Assembly: GCA_024364805.1 (NCBI GenBank)
Contig: CM044496.1
Span: forward strand, 140,103,816 to 140,123,928
Direction: 5' to 3'
Source of the DNA: Euprymna scolopes
Taxonomy: Eukaryota; Mollusca; Cephalopoda; Sepiida; Sepiolidae
DNA length: 20,113 nt
Positions 17,004 to 20,113 of the stretch are shown here, piece after piece. The notes beneath the pieces were generated by a model. The model made no database searches. It saw only the letters and a program-made list of their open reading frames with translations, and was not told where the DNA came from. The number at the start of each line of letters is the position of its first letter. Positions within the stretch are counted from its first letter, which is position 1. Position numbers and translations under genes: made by a program.

Positions 17004-17255
17004 AGCGATTAAATGGAAAGTTAAAACATTTATCAATGACTACGGGACACTTTGTTTATCAAACAGACTTAGTTTATTTTACGAGATATTTAATATACAC
17101 ATTTCAACACAATGACGGCGGTGGAGGGTTAGTGTTAGAGGTGGTTGCGAAATGTGACAATTTGTCTCTCAGCTGTCCGTCTCTCTGACTGTCTATTTTT
17201 TTGTTTATCTTTTCTCTTTTATTGAAGTATCTTCGACCTCTTAACCTATTTCGCC
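17004..17255. other. sequence interrupting the endonuclease-type LINE
   Basis: Homology to the LINE stops near 17003 and resumes near 17545. The gap is about 540 bases where the family would need roughly 260, so about 280 extra bases were inserted or amplified. This part holds a GGCGGTGGAGGG word and CT-rich sequence; no protein. Confidence 0.4.
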
Positions 17256-17460
17256 ACCAGCCCGGAGATTCCATTGTTTATTTTCGTTGGCCTGGTTTGA
17301 CCCATGTGATTTGACGTCATGGATCCAGATCGTTACCAGCCCGTAGATTCCATTGTTTATTTTCGTTTGCCTGGTCTGACTTATAACGATTTGACGTCAG
17401 GGATCCAGGTCGTACACAAGCCCGAGGATTCCATTATTTATCTTCGTTTGCTTGGACATT
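17256..17460. repeat. tandem repeat of about 80 bp, 2.6 copies, with CRE palindromes
   Basis: ACCAGCCCGGAGATTCC at 17256, ACCAGCCCGTAGATTCC at 17335 and ACAAGCCCGAGGATTCC at 17416 begin successive units, each followed by ATT(G/A)TTTAT and TTCGTT. Units 1 and 2 contain a perfect TGACGTCA (17312-17319 and 17392-17399), the full CREB/ATF site, exactly 80 bp apart and followed by GGATCC; unit 3 ends before that point. It sits in the interruption of the LINE. Confidence 0.85.
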
Positions 17461-17544
17461 AGCTCGTTCGCACCTCTCCATAACACGACTCTATGCTAAA
17501 AGGAAAGACTGAGAAAGAGGTCTGTTTTGTATAAAAGACTGTAA
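17461..17544. other. tail of the interrupting sequence
   Basis: No clear homology; contains GACTGAGAAAGAGG and leads into the second LINE piece. Confidence 0.3.
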
Positions 17545-18049
17545 ATAACGCACAAAAAGAATTTTAAAAATACATAATGCAGAACACCGAAAGAATATTT
17601 ACCGCAGCAAGAGGCACCGATAAAACAAATCAAGATAGAAAAAGAAAAAACGAATAATAAGACGAGGAAAAAACCAACCACATCAAAGCAATGATCGATG
17701 AGACACTACAAAACAGCAAGTGTTTACTTTGCGAAGAAAGAGACGAAACTATAAACCACATAATAAGCGAATGCAGCAAACAAGCCCAAACAATGTAAAA
17801 ATAGACACAGTCTACTAGGGAAGGCAGTATATTGGGAATTATGCGACAACTGAATCTGGAACACCCAGATAGGTGGTACAAGCCCAAACTGGTAGCAATA
17901 CTTGTGAATTAATGTCAGAAAATTTTATGGGATATTGATATACAAACAGATAAGGCCATCCAAGCAAGAAGACTAGCTGTCATAATTGTTAACAAGAAGG
18001 CAAAGTCTTGCCAGATTTTAGATTCCAGCAGACCACAGAATCCAGAAGA
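17545..18049 (+). pseudogene. endonuclease-type LINE, piece 2: zinc knuckle and restriction-like endonuclease
   Basis: Reads MQNTERIFTAA (17577 on), then CLLCEERDETINHIISEC (17721-17774), a CX2CX8HX4C zinc knuckle, then SKQAQ, LNLEHPDRWY, KILWDIDIQTDKAIQARR, VNKKAKSCQILD and, after a small shift, IPADHRIQK (18022-18048). In intact relatives ARR is followed by PD, the first PD-(D/E)XK residue; here it reads ARRLAV, so the catalytic Asp is lost. Stops occur at 17796 and after AILVN. The knuckle and endonuclease would bind and nick target DNA. The piece stops at CAGAAG, where a Jockey-like LINE is inserted. Confidence 0.78.
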
Positions 18050-18674
18050 TATTTAACTACTGATGCAATTCTCTATCTGTATAAAAGCCAAGTACATCCA
18101 AGGATGGAGTACTGCTGCCACATCTGGACAGGAGCTGCTAAAAACAGCCTATCCTGCCTTGACAGAGTACAAAATAGACTTCGTGGTTTAGTGGGGGATG
18201 CCCTTTTCTCTTCTCTGTAGCCTCTCTCCCACAGAAGAGACGTTGCGAGCCTGTCTTTGTTTTATCGTTATTTCCATGGCAGGTGCTCGTCTGAGCTCCA
18301 ATCCCTCGTCCCCCCTCGCCAATTTTTCACGAGAAACACCTGTCTGGCTGAAACTACTGTCAATGATTTTCCCCACTCTTTATCGGTGCCTAAATCCAAA
18401 CGTAGATTCCATGAGCAAAGCTTATTTCTTAGAGCTGCACGCCAGTGGAACTCTCTGCCGCTTGCCTGTTTCCCCCCTGACTACAACTTGGACGTCTTCA
18501 AGTCCAACATAAACAAACTCCTGACAAACCGCCCCCTTAAGTAAGATACTCTATCAAAACTCGCAATACTAATGATTACTACAATACTATCTCATTGATT
18601 ACTGTACACGCAATAACCGTTATCCCTGAGTGGCCTTCGGGCCTTGATAAGTGGTGACCCCATGTAAAAAAAAA
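18044..18674 (+). mobile_element. LINE copy 3, 5'-truncated Jockey/CR1-like, inserted in the endonuclease-type LINE
   Basis: Begins with RRYLTTDAILYLYKSQV (from about 18044), then MEYCCHIWTGAAKNSL, LDRVQNRLRGLVGDAL, a frame change near 18218, SLFYRYFHGRCSSELQSL, VPPRQFFTRNT, FLRAARQWNSLP and NINKLLTNRPLK with a stop at 18542. The 3' UTR holds GGCCTTCGGGCC, a stem closed on a cUUCGg-type loop, then TTGATAAGTGG and an A9 tail (18666-18674). It shares its UTR with copy 2. After the tail the host LINE resumes at once. A single frame change makes it intermediate in age. Confidence 0.88.
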
Positions 18675-18909
18675 GGAAACAGAGAAACGGAGCAAATATA
18701 CGGAAATAGCCAGAGAGTTTAAAGGAATATGGAAGATGAAGAAAATCAAGATAACAACACGAATTGTAGAAGTGCTATGGACAATACCGAAAAAAATTTG
18801 AAAAAGAATGGGAGAGATTGGAAACAGAGGGATGACTGAGAAGATACAACGGATAACAGTAATGAAAATAGCTGAAATATTAAAGAAAAACCTTGAATGC
18901 GGAGATTAA
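18675..18909 (+). pseudogene. endonuclease-type LINE, piece 3: C-terminus
   Basis: Right after the A tail of the inserted LINE the frame reads KETEKRSKYTEIAREFKGIW, KMKKIKITTRIVEVLWTIPK, a TGA (18799-18801), then RMGEIGNRGMTEKIQRITV and KIAEILKKNLECGD to TAA (18907-18909). It matches the ending of the family (EKEKIEKY.DLARE...W.....V.PVV.GALG..PK.L......IG......QK...L..A.ILRK.L). It continues IQK of piece 2 directly, which places the insertion between codons of the old element. Confidence 0.72.
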
Positions 18910-19701
18910 AACACAGGAGCTGCAGGCACAAGCCGGACATACAGAAATTGCTACATATGTAAAACACAAAGAAACATCACATCGAATGATAAAAACTGAA
19001 GCTGTATTATTGTAACTTAAAATACCTGCGCCGCCCCCCGTTACCATAAACTGACGCCATACCAAACAAGTGAAGAAGCTCAAGGAAGATAGAAAAATAG
19101 AGGAGAGAAAGCAATAGCCATATCTCCGCTGGTTGAGTACAAAGACTATGATATTGGGAAAGCTTATTACCAACAGAATTTCAGTAGAGTTCAATGGTCG
19201 CTGCCAATAAGAAATCAATAGTAACCGGCTGTTGCGATAACGCAAATTCATCTGAAAATGGTATCGAAAAAAATGGAGGGTACTGGAAATCTGGGGAGAC
19301 TTGTTGTCTCAAAGACAACTTTTTGATGATGGCTTGTATTTCTTCTAGGGAGTAAATAACAGTAGCTTCCTCGGGCATGATGACATTTATTTAGAAAAAT
19401 GTTCTCAGTAGTTTTGTATGCGATATGATTTGCCAGGGAGTTTTTCTTTAGCGGGCAGTTGAATATGTTTTGTTACTTGCATAAATGATTACTATGTTAA
19501 GTGTTATTCTGGTTATTTTCAATATTATGTACGCAATAATTATTGTTTCTTTTTTATAATCCTTAAATATTTTTACATTATATCTTTTAATAATTTGCAT
19601 ATTAAAGTACATCATATTATTTTTATCTAGAATGTTATAAATTGGTTTCAAAGAAATGTAATTCATAGGATTAATTTACAGCGTGTCCATTGATAACTAA
19701 A
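18910..19701. other. unassigned AT-rich DNA
   Basis: A minus-strand frame at 19378-19181 (SLEEIQAIIKKLSL) faintly recalls the start of a LINE RT domain, but is too short and weak to call. A perfect hairpin GTTGTCT-CAA-AGACAAC lies at 19303-19319. Nothing else is supported. Confidence 0.45.
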
Positions 19702-20113
19702 TCTAATATATAAACGCTTATATGTCTGTCGGTCTGTCAGTCTACTTGTTTTTCTGTTTTCAAATTTGCAATCTCTATCTCTTCCGAAACTAAAAGTCGC
19801 AGAGCAGCGTTAGGAGCCTCAAATGTTGGATTTTTACGGACCGTCAATTATAGATCTTTAGCCAGTTGAAATAGTTTTTTAGGGGTCAAAAATTGGGTCG
19901 AAAATAAAAAATCGTTATGCATTTTGTACATTAATCTTGGTTTATTTTTAATTTTTTATTTTTAATCAGTTTGTATGCGTGTCACGTTGCTACAGTGGTA
20001 ACGTCACCAGCTTTGAATGGTTCGGTTTCGATTCTAGCTGATGGAACATAAATATTTTTTTTTTGCTATTAAGATCACGACCCTATAATAATATATACGG
20101 AATCTGGACAAAT
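19702..20113 (+). mobile_element. possible Helitron 5' end running to the window edge
   Basis: A|TCTAATATATAAACGC followed by TATGTCTGTCGGTCTGTCAG resembles the 5' start of copy 1 (A|TCTATAAAAG then TCTGTCTGTG). The 3' hairpin and CTAG are not in the window, so the element is open on the right. A tRNA-like box pair sits inside. Confidence 0.4.
19986..20066 (+). mobile_element. tRNA-like A/B-box module, SINE-like
   Basis: GTTGCTACAGTGGTAACGTC (19986-20005) resembles a tRNA A box with one extra base, and GGTTTCGATTC (20024-20034) a B box, followed by TAGCTGATGG and T9 (20050-20060). The B box and following bases nearly match 828-848. The T-arm stem does not pair well, so this is not a functional tRNA. 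Confidence 0.4.

Noticed and set aside
17496-17887. Hydrophobic minus-strand frames suggesting a membrane protein
   Set aside because: They are the antisense of the plus-strand LINE segment containing the zinc knuckle.
19181-19378. Minus-strand frame with SLEEIQAIIKKLSL as a LINE RT start
   Set aside because: The similarity covers about a dozen residues of common helix-forming type; no further RT motif follows.

Overview
The window reads as accessory, repeat-dense DNA from an animal genome, most likely a cephalopod-type mollusc. It is AT-rich and full of microsatellites, and it carries several Jockey/CR1-like LINE copies, a LINE with a zinc knuckle and restriction-like endonuclease, Helitron termini of the CCGGGCAACGCCGGG...CTAG type, tRNA-like SINE modules and a Gypsy gag fossil. 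The cephalopod placement is inference from the look of these families. Nothing here looks bacterial. No complete, clearly recognisable host gene is present. The only long open frame is a LINE reverse transcriptase.

Layout. 1-520: 28-bp minisatellite. 0.8 kb: possible SINE. 1.2-1.8 kb: two Helitrons on the minus strand, head to tail and 2 bp apart. 1.96-2.13 kb: 42-bp tandem repeat with an alternating (84-bp) order. 2.85-4.67 kb: young 5'-truncated LINE with a 544-codon open RT frame and an A16 tail. 5.51-5.93 kb: LINE 3' end on the minus strand, second subfamily. 6.0-8.9 kb: mostly featureless AT-rich DNA with one unrecognised 77-codon frame and TA/CA microsatellites. 8.95-9.72 kb: decayed LINE of the first subfamily, minus strand. 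9.73-10.17 kb: a diverged tandem pair, then a Helitron 3' end. 10.95-11.06 kb: a cluster of hairpins. 11.45-11.58 kb: 64-bp tandem duplication. 11.6-13.2 kb: large inverted repeat of about 600-bp arms round a loop of about 390 bp, each arm with an inward-facing TATA box, a start codon, and splice-site-like signals. 14.1 kb: about 105 bp of (AT)n. 14.9 kb: possible Tc1/mariner C-terminal relic. 15.7-16.3 kb: Gypsy gag fossil. 16.33 kb: fourth Helitron 3' end. 16.66-18.91 kb: degenerate endonuclease-type LINE in three pieces, one break holding a CRE-containing tandem repeat region and the other a Jockey-like LINE. 19.70 kb to the end: possible Helitron 5' end with a tRNA-like box inside.

How the pieces relate. 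Four Jockey-like LINE copies fall into two 3'-UTR subfamilies, yet all keep a short GGC...GCC stem followed by CTTG 35-45 nt before the A tail, the expected place for an RT recognition element. Four Helitron 3' ends share the hairpin and an exact 8-nt spacer to CTAG/CTAA; two of them carry a tRNA-like A/B-box module just inside. The most unusual structure is the 11.6-13.2 kb inverted repeat, whose arms keep matching 31-nt and 41-nt exon-like blocks. All identifications come from reading the sequence; no database search was possible.
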